DNA from: Phallus indusiatus
Taxonomy: Eukaryota; Basidiomycota; Agaricomycetes; Phallales; Phallaceae
NCBI GenBank assembly: GCA_027605045.1
Contig: JAQFWX010000001.1
Coordinates: 1,178,001-1,242,000, forward strand
Length of the DNA stretch: 64,000 bases
Reading direction: 5' to 3'
Shown: positions 45,178 to 58,320 of the stretch, piece after piece
Numbering within the stretch: the first letter of the stretch is position 1
Layout of the letters: each line of letters starts with the position of its first letter
Translations under genes and position numbers: made by a program
The notes under the pieces: model-generated
Databases searched by the model: none
The model's input: only the letters and a program-made list of their open reading frames with translations
What the model was told of the DNA's origin: nothing

Positions 45178-48100
45178 CTAAGACTGCAACCAGTCGGACG
45201 ACGACTCAGCAGAAACAGCAAGCAAAAACCGCTCCACAACAGATTTTCCGTGACGAAGATTGACCGAGATGCGTTCATTGGCAAGATGGGCTTGATCCTA
45301 TACAGCTAAAAATGAATCTTGTTCTATTCAAGGAACAAGAGAAGCAGAGAAACGGAAAACACATCATGATCGTGATTGTGATCACTTACCGAAATATGAC
45401 TCATAGGTAAGTGCAGCCCAGGGCACCCGAATTATTTCTCCAAAAATGGCACAGAAGCAAAGGGATGGACTAAAGATCGTATCTCAGCATACCAAACAAA
45501 CAACAACAGCGATCAACCATGCATCTCACCCCTCCTTCTCGAACCCGCAACAGTTTGACCCCCCATTCTTCTGCCACCGCTCTCTCAAAATCTTGAAATA
45601 TCATCGAATTTCTAAATTTCCTAGCCACCAATCCGCCGTTCCATTGATACCAACCTATCATTACCGACGACACCGTGGGGGTCCGGTTTAGGAGGTTGAG
45701 AAGAAAAAGAGGGACAGTGCTTTGAGAGTATTGCTAGACCAGAGTTTTTCGAAACTCTCTTTAACATGCAACACAAGCGCTCTCCCCACCGTCTTCAGTT
45801 TCTGATCTGGTACAACCCGAATCGACACTTTTGCACGCATGCTAGCTGTAATAACCGTAGAATCTACAAACCCAGGTCAACAATTATTAGCCACCATTTT
45901 CTGTTCTTTTTCAAAGATTTGGATACATACACTTCCGGGACCGGACGTTTCGACGCTGTGGACACTCTAACTGGACTCGCTTCATCGCGACGAAAGCGAT
46001 TCGGCAGGTTTATTCGTAAGAGTTAATAAAGTGCGAATAGTTCGTCTTCAGCTTTTGTACGCTGACGGACATGGTCGTTTCAATATGAAAATTCAAGCTG
46101 AGCATTGCAGATGACATACAGAATCCGGGTATAAAAAATCTGAGTAATGAGATATACGAACGCGCGACGTACATGTTGCACGTCAGTCCATCAACACTTC
46201 CACCTTCAACACCTGAATGCAAATCAGGTCCCGAGTTGAACACGTCAATGGTAGCATGAACAACCCCTCGCAGTCCGTGGGTAATGCACGCTGTATCTTC
46301 ACCGATCCAATCCGAATTGCTACATTCCGATCAGCTCAAATCATTGACATCAACGAAGACCACCCAAAAAAAATCAACCGTCTCACCTTGTACTCCCTAA
46401 CAACCCCTTCAAATCCACCACTCCCAGCCTCCTCCTCCCCTTCATTCATCACCACATCCTAACAAGCGCTGTCTCAACTAATCCGACGCAGCATACGCAA
46501 CAGCCAAGAGGTCCTTTATTATCCGACACACCACGTCCGTACAGATATCCATTCGTTCCGTGTGATTCGAATGGACACATCCTTCATGATCTGCGGGGTG
46601 CTGATATCACATCGTAGTGCCTAGTTTTGCAAACTCAGAAGGACACCAAAACATAGATGAGCGAGGAACAAGGCGCACGTACTCGTGAAAACAGAATACA
46701 CGGCTTAGTTTGTCGGATAACCCTGTCCTTTAAACGTCGCTAACAGATTTGTTCCCTGTCCAGTTGCAACAAGTCCCTTCAAAAAAACAACGCTGAGTCA
46801 TATTTTTCGATTTTGCCACCGTTTTCATCTTACCATTTGAGCATCCGCGCCCAACTGTGTTCAAACAACACTTGAGCCATATCCCAGCCCGTCTTGTTCG
46901 CTATTGCTTACCGACGGAATCAACACAAACGACAAAAGATATTTAATAAGTGGGTCTGAATAGCACAAATAAGCTAATTAATTTTATTATGAAGGTGAGA
47001 AAAGGTGAGAAAGTCCACGAGATTTACCATACATATATGTTCCTTCCGCATAAAGATACCCGGACGCAGTAAACGCACTACTACATTACTCTTATGTTTC
47101 CCAAATTTATGGGCCTCAAGTCAGGTTTACATAAAGACTTGAATGAATTAAAAAAACACGCACCTTGACATCGTTGTCATTTCCACCGGTAATAAGACAC
47201 CATTCATTTGTAGACTTGACTTCCCCACTATGATCATCAGGCTTCTTATCTTCCTGTTGTTGCAATGGCGATGCAGACGGCCGCAAACGACATGATCGTG
47301 TGACGATGGAAGATAGAATGATTCCAAAGTGGGCGTGCCACGACGCCGTGCATGCAAATTGGGCTGACCAGCGCTAAATAAGAGCGTGTTGAGTCAAAAG
47401 AGAATGCGTATAAATAGAAATATACAATACTTGAATCTAGCCGTTGGCGCAACACGTGTATAAATCCGTATTGACCACTGACATAGCCAATACATCCGAA
47501 TTCTATTAAAAAAAATCTCAACTTAGAAAACATACGTCAGTTAAAATGTGTACGTACCTCATGATCCATAATAAGTCTAACAAGACTCTTTGTCTCAATC
47601 CCAGACAGCAACATACTCATCCCGACAACCCGCATAAATTGTGTTATCACACGCCACAAGCGACAACACGCTGATCACATTCAAACGTATGTAATAAAAC
47701 AGGACCTTAAGGCGTGAATTCCATATTTTGATAGATTCACCTCCGCTCTCGGTTATAAATAAAACGCTAGCACCCGAATTAGCGTCGGAATCAACAGCTT
47801 GAGTATTTTTGTTGTCATAATAGTCGTCAGTCGGTTGCGCCATCAAGAGGGCTAGGAAGCAGTGCCATATAATATATAAGACCAATAACGAGCTGAACGT
47901 CTTGTGTGGGACAACTTGGAGAACAGGCGAAGTATGCAAAAGCGAAAGCGAGTGCGATTGAGTGGCTGGCGTTGAGAATCCTGATTGAGTGTGTGGAGTG
48001 ACTGCATGAGCGGGGGACAGAATGGGTCCGCCTAGACGAGGGGTGTTTTCGAAAAACCATTGCCATTTTTTCTCGGTCAAGTGCTGGACCAGTGTCCCCA

Positions 48101-48810
48101 GTTTCACCGTTCTTGTCTCTGCCTTTGTCCATTTCGTCGAAAGAAACCCAGTGGTTGTCTAGTGGCGACGGTGGAGACGGCGGTGGTTGTGGTGGTTCGG
48201 TGCTTTACGTCCGACACTACGCGATGCCGCGCTCATTTTAGAAGGCCATACTCGCGTTTTGACAGCCGAAGTATAATGTGTTGAGTGTGGGTGAATATGC
48301 GAGTGAGAAAATGTCGCCTGCGGAGGTGTCGAGATGTGGAGTGAGCATGTGGTAGCAAGTGAGGTCTCGCGTGCACCATATGTATTCCGACCGTACTGTC
48401 GCTTGCGGGATACTCAGATGATTCAAAAAGAGTGTAGCGAAACTTACCCGACGAGCTGAACAGCTATTCATGTTCTCCGTCGATCTCCAAGGCGAGAACG
48501 TTGCCTGTGTGCCCATCAAGCGTCGTCCTTATTTGTAACGCGACCACCTAAAGAGAAACAATAGTTGGTCTAGTTATTTAATCTCGCTGTCATTAGGCGT
48601 GTGCATTAATCTCACCAGTTCGACAGCCCACGAAGATACATACATATGCTTCGCGTTCACTGCCAGCCCTATCAGCGAGGTCGCCTGGTGATGGTGAAGG
48701 GACGTATAAGTCAGACGAGGCGGCAAGAAGTCGGACAGTGGTTGGAAACACAGGAGGAGTAAACGCAAGTTGCGCGTGTCAGAGATAGCACGAGTTAAAA
48801 CGGAGGGGCA
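45178..48810 (-). pseudogene. DUG2: DUG2-like pseudogene 5, frameshifts
   Basis: This copy preserves a very Dug2-like WD40 string, SAGDIFSLAYSPTLNTLYFG, at 48238-48519. That frame is entered only through a 4-base insertion (ACATATGG near 48385) in the preceding blade. In the M20 part two bases are missing near 46507, right after VSDNKGP, which shifts the frame in the catalytic core. The dimerisation segment FNSGPDLHSGVEGGSVD is readable near 46190-46240. The last exon ends at TAG 45178-45180. The 5' limit is approximate because no ATG is apparent at the expected place. Confidence 0.7.
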
Positions 48811-49140
48811 AGTATGTCTGCACAAGTTTGCATAGTGCTTCTCAGTAGCTGGGTGAATGTGGCGCTGACGTGCGTGGATATCGATTCGTGTGCTCGGATA
48901 ACTCTTTATCGATTATCATTTGATTAGGGTAGAAGAACGGGTCTGTTACACCGAGTTGAGCCTGGAAAGAGAAAAGGACAAAGATGGACTCACGATGGAG
49001 GTCATAAGTACATAAGCGTCCGCGTCAATACTACTTAGCAAGCCGGCCCAGACCTTAGCGTATGGTCCACTTGCAATAGGAGGCAACACTGTTTGCTAAT
49101 GTTGGATGCGTTCTGCCTGCAATGTAAGACGCCTGTTACA

Positions 49141-49148
49141 TGACGTCA
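49141..49148. promoter_or_regulatory. CRE/ATF-like palindrome TGACGTCA, unit 5
   Basis: A perfect palindrome followed by CACTGTCACAG. It occupies the same relative place as those at 10699 and 28175. Confidence 0.4.
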
Positions 49149-49479
49149 CACTGTCACAGTTCCCACTTTGGGGCGAACTTGGTGCGAACCTGGTGACCCT
49201 AGGGCTTAAGATTGCTCCATCCGTTGGACCTCTCTATCGAATTGGCTCTCATTCTAATGATGTGCGAAAGAGAAACTAAACTACCAATTTGGGAGGACTG
49301 CAAATCTCGCTGGCAGGTGCAGGTCAGCAGCGTTTACCGATATGCTCACCACAGTTTGACTACAGTTCGAAAAAAAAGACTTCTTTAGGCTTGACAATGT
49401 TATCAGGGAACTCTGAATGAATGAACTCCTATATAAATAGATGAACCTGTTCCAATTTAACATATTCAGTGGCTCGGCT

Positions 49480-50047
49480 TGTTGCTTGCGGAAACGACTT
49501 ACGAAGAGATTAAGCATAATTAGCGCCCCGGACGCAGTATTACTCCGAGCAGTGCAGCACAGCCAGACTAGTTGGAGACAGCGTATATGCACCATTCCCG
49601 TGCTCCAGATGGAAATTATAAAAGAGATAAATGACTTAGGCTTGGGTTTGGCTTGATCCCTCACTTTTCTTCACATTTTCTCTCCTTTTCCTACATTCTA
49701 ATCGCGATTTTATTCAGTAAAATTTCTTGAATTTCTATTTCTCAGACCATGTATTCACTTTCCACATGCTTTTCCCTCGTTTTCTTCACAATTTAGATAA
49801 CCGGTATTCCGATTTTCACTCGGAAACTAAACCACAAATTTGTATATAAACCAGTCGCTTTTAGACTCCAAATATCATCAGTTTTCTTGGATTGTATCGC
49901 AGCTTTTCCCTCAGTCTCACAATAAGCATTTGAGTCATTCTATTCGATTTAACTACACTATATCTCTGTTCTACACTCTCTTTACTATCGCACAAACAAC
50001 TATCTGGTTCCCTTATCTTTCCTGTACGCTCCTGCGCGCACGTATCA
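49480..50047 (+). mobile_element. Solo LTR, 568 bp, with 4-bp target duplication
   Basis: The insert starts TGTTGCTTGCGG and ends CACGTATCA (TG...CA ends) and is flanked by GGCT at 49476-49479 and 50048-50051. The homologous place in another unit (about 35055-35075) shows the empty site CTCGGCTGCCTG with a single GGCT. A TATA box, GTATATAAACC, near 49841 places the promoter on the plus strand. It is unrelated in sequence to the Gypsy LTR at 12539. No internal retrotransposon sequence remains, as expected after LTR-LTR recombination. Confidence 0.75.
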
Positions 50048-50690
50048 GGCTGCCTGCTTTAATCTTGAATAATAGAATGAAGAAATTGAAAGGCATGTTA
50101 CTGAAAGATATATCAAAAACCCCCGAAAGCCAGACAATTGAGGAAAACACACAGGAGAATTAGCTCATGTCTCATCAACTCAGAATGGTCTCAGCAACGC
50201 AGTATGTATTCCCAAAAACTTCCATAAAAGCAATGATACTTTTGATCATCGTGATCTGCTTGCAACTACCATAATCGTCGTCGGTCAATCTCTATAAGTG
50301 TCGCTAATTCCAAATTTGCACATTTATAACAATGGATGACATTGAAATTTTTTCTCGGATCACGGCGACTCGGATGAATGAATAACATGTTCTTAGACTG
50401 TCACCGAATCTCAGATTCGGACTGAAAGTAGACATTTGACTCGGAAATGTGCTAAGCTACATACTTAAAAAATATACAGAGTTATAAATATAATTGAAAC
50501 GTAGTGCCTAGGCTTAAGGGCCGTCGAAAAAAAATTGTCAACTTCGACGCATGAAATAGATAAGGAAGAAAAGTAATATTAAATAAGAACATAAATACTT
50601 CCACGACAAACAAAGCAGTTCATAATGACCCTCTAAATTAGAACATCATTAAACAATCTTCATATAATAAAAAATCACATACCGAGATAT

Positions 50691-52423
50691 TTAGACTTCG
50701 GTAGGTTGAACAACATCCACGGTTAAAGGTAAACCATTACGATCACTTTCTCCATCAGATAGGTTCTCCAAGTCCTGTATATTTCTTCCCTCCGGGGTCC
50801 CCATTTCAACAAAGAAGGATTGATGCACATGTTGGAGAATATTTGAGAATCGAAGCGATGGTAAAGACATTTGGCTAGCTTCAATTTTGGCCGAATTGAG
50901 GCGACGAAGATCAAGAGTGAAATCAGCTACGAGAGTTGCAGACAGGCTGGGAATGGTTAAACGATAGAAGAATGTAAATTGAGACAACATGAACCTCACG
51001 CATTTTGTATGCGGGTGTAAAAATCTGCTATAAAAAACTGAGAGAAGATTCAGATCACTATGTTACAAAGGAACATGGTGTGTGGGAATTCAGCAAAGTC
51101 CCTTACACTTTGAAGCTAAGAAAACCTCAGTTCAAACGTCCATTTTATATGAATCAAAAACTTACCTGAATAAGAGGGACATTAACGAAAGTAATGGTGA
51201 TGACAAAACTTACAAAGCCATAACAAGACATGAGATGACGGTCAACATCAACTGATGAGACCTTACCAACATCGAAATATACCTGTACATTACTCAGTAA
51301 CTCTTGTTATAAATCCCACCAAACTTACTTTGTGTAAAAAGCGTGAAAATGAGGCTTTTACTTTGAATTCCATTGTTGCATTTTAGTCTCCATATACCCC
51401 AGACCTTCCACATGCAAACACCAAATATAAGTAAATCTGTGCAAACGGTGATGGTATTACGGATAGTGTCGACTAAACCAGTTCAGTTATAAACACATTT
51501 AAAACATCAATGAGCATGGGCCATACTGATATCTTCTCTCCTGGAATAGCTTCAACACCAAGATAACTGTGAGTGCATGCACGTTAAGGCCTATTCTGCA
51601 TGGACTACAGACCTTGAAATTGTAGTACACCCAGGGAATGCTCCTATGACTATCACCAGAAAGGAAGGTAATTATAATAGCTTAATGATCATTGTCATCA
51701 GATTCTCACCATACAAATCCAAACCCAAGTAAGAAAAAAAGCCAAAGGCTAAAGCCGAAGTGAGGATTTTATTTCCTTCGCATATTGAATATGCTCGAAC
51801 AGCCAGTAAACCTGAGGCCCCTATTACAGGAATTTCGAAACAGGTGATGAACGGAACACGGACCTTGAACACCAGTATATACAAAAACATCAAGAATGTC
51901 CCATGCCTTAACCAATATATTACAAGCTCTTCAAGGTCGTGATTTCAGCGGATTCAAAGTATGTATAAGAATGTCTACCTTCCGATCTTCAGGAAAGTGG
52001 CATATTGATAAAAACAACGATGAGACATTGAAAGCACCACTAGCATAACTATGTGTACTGACTTACTGGTACGAAGTTTAATACGAGGGTAAGCCCCTGG
52101 GACAGCAAATTTCCATATCTTGCAAAAATGTACAATAATGTAGGCAAACTGAATCGCCTAGACCATATATACTCTCTTTCCTGAGAGAATGTTATCAAAG
52201 TAGTATAAAAACTGATTGCTAGAGGTTTTGCTGTGTTAGTAAGACTTATGACATTGTATTGCTCACTTGTTGCACTGAAAAGCACCAAATTGAAAAAATA
52301 GCTAATGCCATCATCTTATCAGATGTAATGACAGGCACAAAACAGGATTGACGTATACCTTTCATAGGCGTCTTGAACAATCTCTGCTGTTAAAGCATCT
52401 ACAGTAGTATTTGTGCTGTTCAT
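50691..52423 (-). CDS. DUF6533 family membrane protein, copy 6
   Basis: The start at 52421-52423 gives MNSTNTTVDALTAEIVQDAY. The next exon is YFFNLVLFSAT. The signature exon near 52070-52230 reads YIWSRRFSLPTLLYIFARY. The exon near 51710-51890 contains ASGLLAVRAYSICEGNKILT and FGFFSYLGLDLYG. The C-terminal exon DFTLDLRRLNSAKIEASQMS continues through an acidic tail to VVQPTEV, with the stop at 50691. It is closely similar to copy 7 over its whole length, including introns, so the two arose by a recent duplication. Confidence 0.7.
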
Positions 52424-52978
52424 ATGGGAGGATATTATAGATTGTGACTTAGAGTAGTCAACCTCAGTGCTGAGAACCTGCACTTTTTACTAACATGCAA
52501 AGTATCCTTATATATGATATCTGAACCATGGATCGAACCATTTCAATCATCACACATTGGAGCTCAAAGACCCCTTGAAAGTTCAAAGCTGAGGCGATCG
52601 ATGGAACGTGATGGGTACAATCACCAGATCCTCAACTGAGAGGAAGTAGTGTTCATGGCAACAAAAACTTGAGTCTTATGGGAAGAAAGATTTGACCATC
52701 ACTGAGTCAGATGCGTTCGCGTCGTCGTAATAAACATTCAGACAGAAATAGATATCATATCAACTAAAACGAATAAACTTGCGTTTATTTCAAAATTTCA
52801 ATATATAGTCCCTCGACTGGGTATTTGTTTTGTGTTCTGTTCTCGCAACTGACCCGTTTCCTAGCAAAGTAATAATGGGCTATCTGCGAAAAAAAGCATT
52901 TCGACGTGCATTAAGAATGATCATAATCTAACATAATATATCGAGTATGACAAAAAATATCAGCATTCAACCCACAAT
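52424..52978 (-). promoter_or_regulatory. Promoter spacer of DUF6533 copy 6
   Basis: TTATATATGA at 52508-52517, about 90 bases upstream of the ATG. The spacer nearly matches that of unit 7 and ends with ATATATCGAGTATG before the DUG2 stop. No gene. Confidence 0.5.
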
Positions 52979-55900
52979 CTAAGACTGCAACCCGTCAGGC
53001 GACGACTCAGCAGACACAGCAAGCAAAAACCGCTCCACAACAGATTTTCCGCGACGAAGATTGATCAACGAGATGCGTTCATTGGCAAGATGAGCTTGAT
53101 CCTATACAACCAAAAAATGAACCTTGTTTTATTCAAGGGAGAAAAGAAGCAGAGCAACGCAAAAACACCATCATCATCAACTTCTTCATTATCACTTACC
53201 GAACTCTGTCCCATAGGTAAGTGCAACCAGGGACATCCGAACTCTTTCTCCAAAAACGGCACAGAAGGAATAGACTAAAAGAAGTTTAACCTCAGTATGC
53301 AGCATGCACTAAAAAAAAAGGCCACGTGGCACATCTCACCCCTCCTTCTCGAATCCGCAACGGCTTGACCCCCCATTCTTCTTCCACCGCTCGCTCAAGA
53401 ATCTTGAAATATCGACTTTCTAGGTTCCCTAACCACCAATCTGCCGTTCTGTCAATACTAACCTACAACTAAAACACTATCAGCATCTTAAACAATATTG
53501 AGAAGGAAGAGACCGTACTTTGAGAGTATTACTAGACCTGAGTTTCGCAAAACTCTCTTTAACATGCGACACAAGCGCGCTCCCCACTGTCTCCAATTTT
53601 TGATCTGGCACAACCCGAATCGATACTTTTGCGCGAACACCTGCTGGTATAACAGTAGAATCTAAGAACTCAAAACATCAATCAAAACGCGGTTTACGAT
53701 TCTAAGGACACTCACTTCCGGGGTTGGACGTCTCAACGCTGTGGACACTGAGACTAGGTTCGCTCCATCGCGACGAAAGCGATTCGGCAGGTTTATTCGT
53801 AAGAGTTGATAAAAGTGCGAATAGCTCGTTTTCAGCTTTTGTACGTTGACGAACGTGATCGTCTGAGGATTAAAAATGAAAGGGTGAGTTGGGCGTACGG
53901 GAGAGAGCACTGGACGACGTACAGAACCCGGGTATCAGGACTTTCCTGTCTCCATCAACAAGTCCAGCAAGAATCTTCACACTGAAAACTGTTATTAAAA
54001 GGTGATTGATTAAAAATACGAACGCGCGACGTACACGTCGCACATCGGTTCATCGACACTTCCACCTTCAACACCGAAATGTAAATCAGGGCCCGAGTTG
54101 AACACGTCAATTGTAGCATGAACAACGCCTCGCAATCCATAGGTAATGCAGGGCGTATCTTCACCGATCCAGTCCGAATTACTACATTCTCAAAATCAGC
54201 ACAAATCTCCAACACATCCCAAAACGCTGTCTTACCTGACCAACAGAGCATCAATTTCTCCAATAGAATCCTACCCAACCATCAACACTCGCAAAAGAAA
54301 ACCTTTTCCAAAAAACCCACCTTACACTCCTTCACAACACTCTCAAACCCTCCACTCCCCGCCTCCTCTTCGCCCTCAATCAAAAACACAACATCACATC
54401 CTAACAATCGCCGTCTCAACAAATCCGACGCGGCATACGCAACAGCCAAAATAGGTCCTTTATTATCCGACACACCACGTCCGTACAGATATCCATTCGT
54501 TCCATTTAATTCAAACGGACACGTTTTCCATGATCTGCGTGGTGCTGATATAACGTCGTAGTGCCTAATTTTCAGATTTAGAAGAACACCAAATAATAGG
54601 GGATAAATATTTCAGCGTGCACGTACCCGTAAAAAAGAATACGCGGTTTAGGTTTATCGGACGACCCTACTCCCTTAAACGTCGCTAAAACAAGCGGATT
54701 TGTTCCCTGTCCAGTTGCAATCTATATAAAAAAAGAAACACCCTCAGAAAACAAAGTTTAGTTCATATTTCTTTCTTCTTTCAAATTTGGCATGTCACCT
54801 CACCATTTTAGCATCCGCGCCCAACTGCGTTAAACAACGCTTGAGCCATATCCCAGCCTGTCTACAATCCTCCCTATGTTGTTCGCTATTGCTTACCGAC
54901 GGAATAGCAACGAATGATGAAAGAGATTTAATAAGTGGATCTGAATTAACGCAAGTCAGTCAGTCGATTAATTTTTTATCATGAAGGTGGGAGAGAAAAG
55001 TCCACGGGTTTTACCATGCATATATGTTCCGTCCGCGTTTAGATACCCGGACGCAGTAAACGCACTACTCCCCATATAACTATTATTAATTTCCCAAATC
55101 TACGGAACTGCAAGTTAAACTTACATAAACCTGACTGCTGGAAATAAAAAACACGCACCTTGACATCGTTGTCATTTCCGCCGGTAATAAGACACCACTC
55201 ATTTGTAGACTTGACTTCCCCACCACGATCATCAGGCTTCTCTTCTTCATGTTGTTGAAATGGCAATAAAGACGGTTGTAATGGACATAATCGTGTGACG
55301 ATGGAAGATAGAATGATTCCAGAGTGGGCGTGCCACGACGACGTGCATGCAAATTGGGCTGACCAGCGCTAAATAAAAGTGTATGTTGAGTCAAAAAGAG
55401 AATGCGTATGAATAGAAATATACAATACCTGAATCCAGCCATTGGCGCAACACGTGTATAAATCCGAATTCACCATTGACACAGCTAATACATCCGAATT
55501 CTATATAAGAAAACGAAAACTTGAAAAAAAACGCACGACAGCACGATAGTTAAAATATGTATACGTTACCTCCTGAACCATAATTAATCTAACAAGACTC
55601 TTCGTCTCGAAATCCTAAACAGCAACACACCCATCCTGACACCCCGCATAAATCGTGTCATCACGCGCCACGAGTGACAACACGCCTCCTTGATTACATT
55701 CAAACGTATCTAATAAAACAGGCCCTTGAGGCGTGCTGCTGCAATTCCATATCTTTATAGATTCATCTGCGCTTCCGGTTATCAGTAAAACCCCAGCACC
55801 AGCACCATTAGCACCCGAAATATTGGTACCAGAATCACCGGCCTGAGTGTTTTCATTTCCTTTTTGTTGTTGTTGTAATAGTCGTCGGTCGGTTGCGCCT

Positions 55901-56850
55901 TCAAGAGGCGCCATGCAATAGATATAACCATAATGGGCTGAATGAATGATATTCTGCGGGAGAACTTGGAGAACACGCGGAGTATGCGAGTGCGATTGGG
56001 TGGTCGGTATTGAGAATCCTGATTGAGTTTGCGGTGTGGCTGAATGAGCTGGGGACAGAACGGGACGGCCTAGACGGGGTGTGTTGTCAAAAAAGCGATG
56101 CCACTTTTTGCAGTCGAGTGCTAGACCGGTGTCCCCGGTTTCGCCGTCCCCATCCCCATCCCCGTTTGTGTCTATTTGATCGAATGAGGCCCGATTATGG
56201 TTGTGGGTAGTGCGGTTGTCTAGGGGTATTGGTGGTGACGGCGGTGGTTGTGGTGGTTCGGTGCTTTGCGTCCGACGTTGTCCCCGACGTCGTGGTAGTT
56301 TTGAAAGATCGTACCATTGTAGACTCGTGTTTTGGCATCCAAAGTAGAGTGTTGAGTGTAGGTGAATATGCGAGTGAGAAGATGTCGCCTGCGGAAGTGT
56401 CGAGATGTGGAGTGAGGATGTAGTAGCAAGTAAGGTCTCGCGTGGATCATATTCTGACTGTACTGTCGCCTGCGGAATACTCAGAACAATTTGAAAAGAG
56501 TCGTGTGATAACATACTCGATGAGCTGAACAACCATTCACGATCTCTGTCAATCTCCAAAGCGAGAACGCTGCTCGTGTGCCCATGAAGTGTCATCTTTA
56601 TTTGAAACGTGCAGCGACCCCACACCTGCAGACACTTGGTCCAGACCGTTCCTCGCTGTCATTTCGTTGAGCACGTACATTAATGTCACCGGTATGACAG
56701 CCCGCAAATATATGCTTCGCATCTGCTGCCAACCCCAGCACCGAACTCGTCTGGTAGTGATGAAGGGTATGAGTCAGACGAGGGGGCGGAGGGTCGAGAG
56801 GTGCTGGAGACAAGGGCGGGGTGATGAGGGCGTTGCGCGTGCCAGAGATG
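52979..56850 (-). pseudogene. DUG2: DUG2-like gene 6, nearly complete but with two Trp-to-stop changes
   Basis: This has an almost full gene. The start region is PPPRLTHTLHHYQTSSVLG (about 56740-56800). WD40 exons include MTLHGHTSSVLALEIDRDRE and CSSTPQGPVLLDTFECNQG. M20 exons carry HYDVISAPR, YGRGVSDNKGPILAVAYAAS, FLIEGEEEAGSGG, the dimerisation segment NSGPDLHFGVEGGSVDEPM, and the final AHLANERISLINLRRG with TAG at 52979-52981. Two WD40 Trp codons are stops: TGA at 56447-56449 (VRIW...) and TAG at 55615-55617 (CVAVW..., where copy 7 has TGG). Both are G-to-A on the coding strand. Without readthrough or editing the product would be truncated. Confidence 0.72.
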
Positions 56851-58320
56851 GAACAGGATGATGAATATGGGACGGAGGCGCAAGGTGGTTGGGGGTGTCT
56901 GCGCGAGTTTGCATAGTATTTAAGTAGTACTCAGTGTTTGGGTGGTACCAAGCGCTATGGCCGTGGCGCTGACATGCGTGGATATGTATCGATATGCGTG
57001 TTCGGATAGCTTCGTACTCCGAAGGTGTCAGTTGAATCTATGGTCTCGTGGAAAGAGAAAAGGAAAAAAAGTCAGGATGGACTCACCATAAGCGTCGATT
57101 CTAGTAAACACCACTGGGATTCGCCCCAGTCCTTATCGCATAGTCCTGATCAGCACCCGCAATAGGGTCTGCCATTCGCTAACGTTGGCCTTCAAGTTGG
57201 GCGCGTTCTGCATCGATCTCTATGTATTTGTAAGATGCTCGTAACGCGTGATGTCACAGCTCTCAGCAACTCTGTTCACCTCAACTTGTTCACCTCAACT
57301 TGTTCACCTATCCGATTCCGTCGATCCTCTCTATCAGATTGGCTTTCTTTCCACAATTTATGGGAGAGAGAAAAGGTTTCTTTGGTGCAGGGACGGTGCA
57401 GGTTAGCAGCATTCACCGAGATATTCACCATGGTTTGACCAAAGTATTTTCATCGAGAAAAACGGACTTCAAGTTTGAGTGAACTGCCAGATCACTATCA
57501 CTGATCAGTGATTAATGACAATTATCCGTAATCTCAGTTTTGGAGAACTCTAGACGAACAGATTCCTTTGCATATTAAATCACTGTGGCTATAGTCATAT
57601 TTAGTGGCACAACTTACATATACCCTCCTGTTTCTAGATTTAGTAATATGGAAATGATTGCGAAATGTGAAGATATATCAAAATCTCCTCGAAAAATAAA
57701 ATAAGCTGAATTCATTCGGATCTGATCAGCTGAGAATGGTCTCAGAAACGCGAATAGTGCTCCCAAATGTCTGTACTATGTAATATGTATGCGCTATGTA
57801 CAATGACATACATATGATAAAGTAAGACTAAATTTTGCCATTGCCACAAAATTAGAAAGCTGATGTCACTTTGAATCGTCATGCATTCATAATCTGCTTA
57901 CAACTACCAGACTCACCATCAGTCGATATCGTCTATAAGTATTAAGTATCACTATTAAACTTGCACAAGTTCAGCATTGAAATTTATCGAATCACAGTGA
58001 CTCGGGTGAACGAATAACATGCTCTTAGACTGTCACCGAATCTCAGATTCAGATTGAAAGTAGACATTTGACCCAAAAATGTGCTACACTCCTTAAACAT
58101 ACAGAGTCATAAATATAATACAAAAGCAGTGCCTACGCTTGAGGCTTGTCCAAAAGAATTGTCAGCTTCAAGGCTTCATGCATGAAATAGATAGGGAAGA
58201 AAGTAATATTTAAGGACATAAATACTTCCAAGACAAACGAAGCAGTTCATAATCATGACCCTCTAAATTAGAACCTCATTAACCAATCTTCATGTAATAA
58301 AAATCACATACCGAGATATT
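56851..58320 (-). other. DUG2-upstream spacer of unit 6 and 3' flank of DUF6533 copy 7
   Basis: The exon-like block is mostly lost (57080-57200). The CRE-like site is TGATGTCA near 57249. A TTGTTCACCTCAACT string is repeated in tandem near 57275-57310. The remainder is AT-rich 3' flank resembling units 4 and 5. No gene. Confidence 0.45.

Larger units (their letters stand above)
48811..50690 (-). other. DUG2-upstream spacer of unit 5, carrying a solo LTR
   Basis: This contains the degraded exon-like block (48980-49140), a perfect TGACGTCA at 49141-49148, the CTCGCTGGCAGGTGCAGG string near 49306 and, at 49480-50047, a solo LTR annotated separately. From 50052 the AT-rich 3' flank of DUF6533 copy 6 resumes. 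No gene. Confidence 0.5.

Noticed and set aside
49441..49656. A 71-codon plus-strand frame across the solo LTR edge
   Set aside because: It begins in spacer and continues into the LTR, so it cannot be an ancestral gene.
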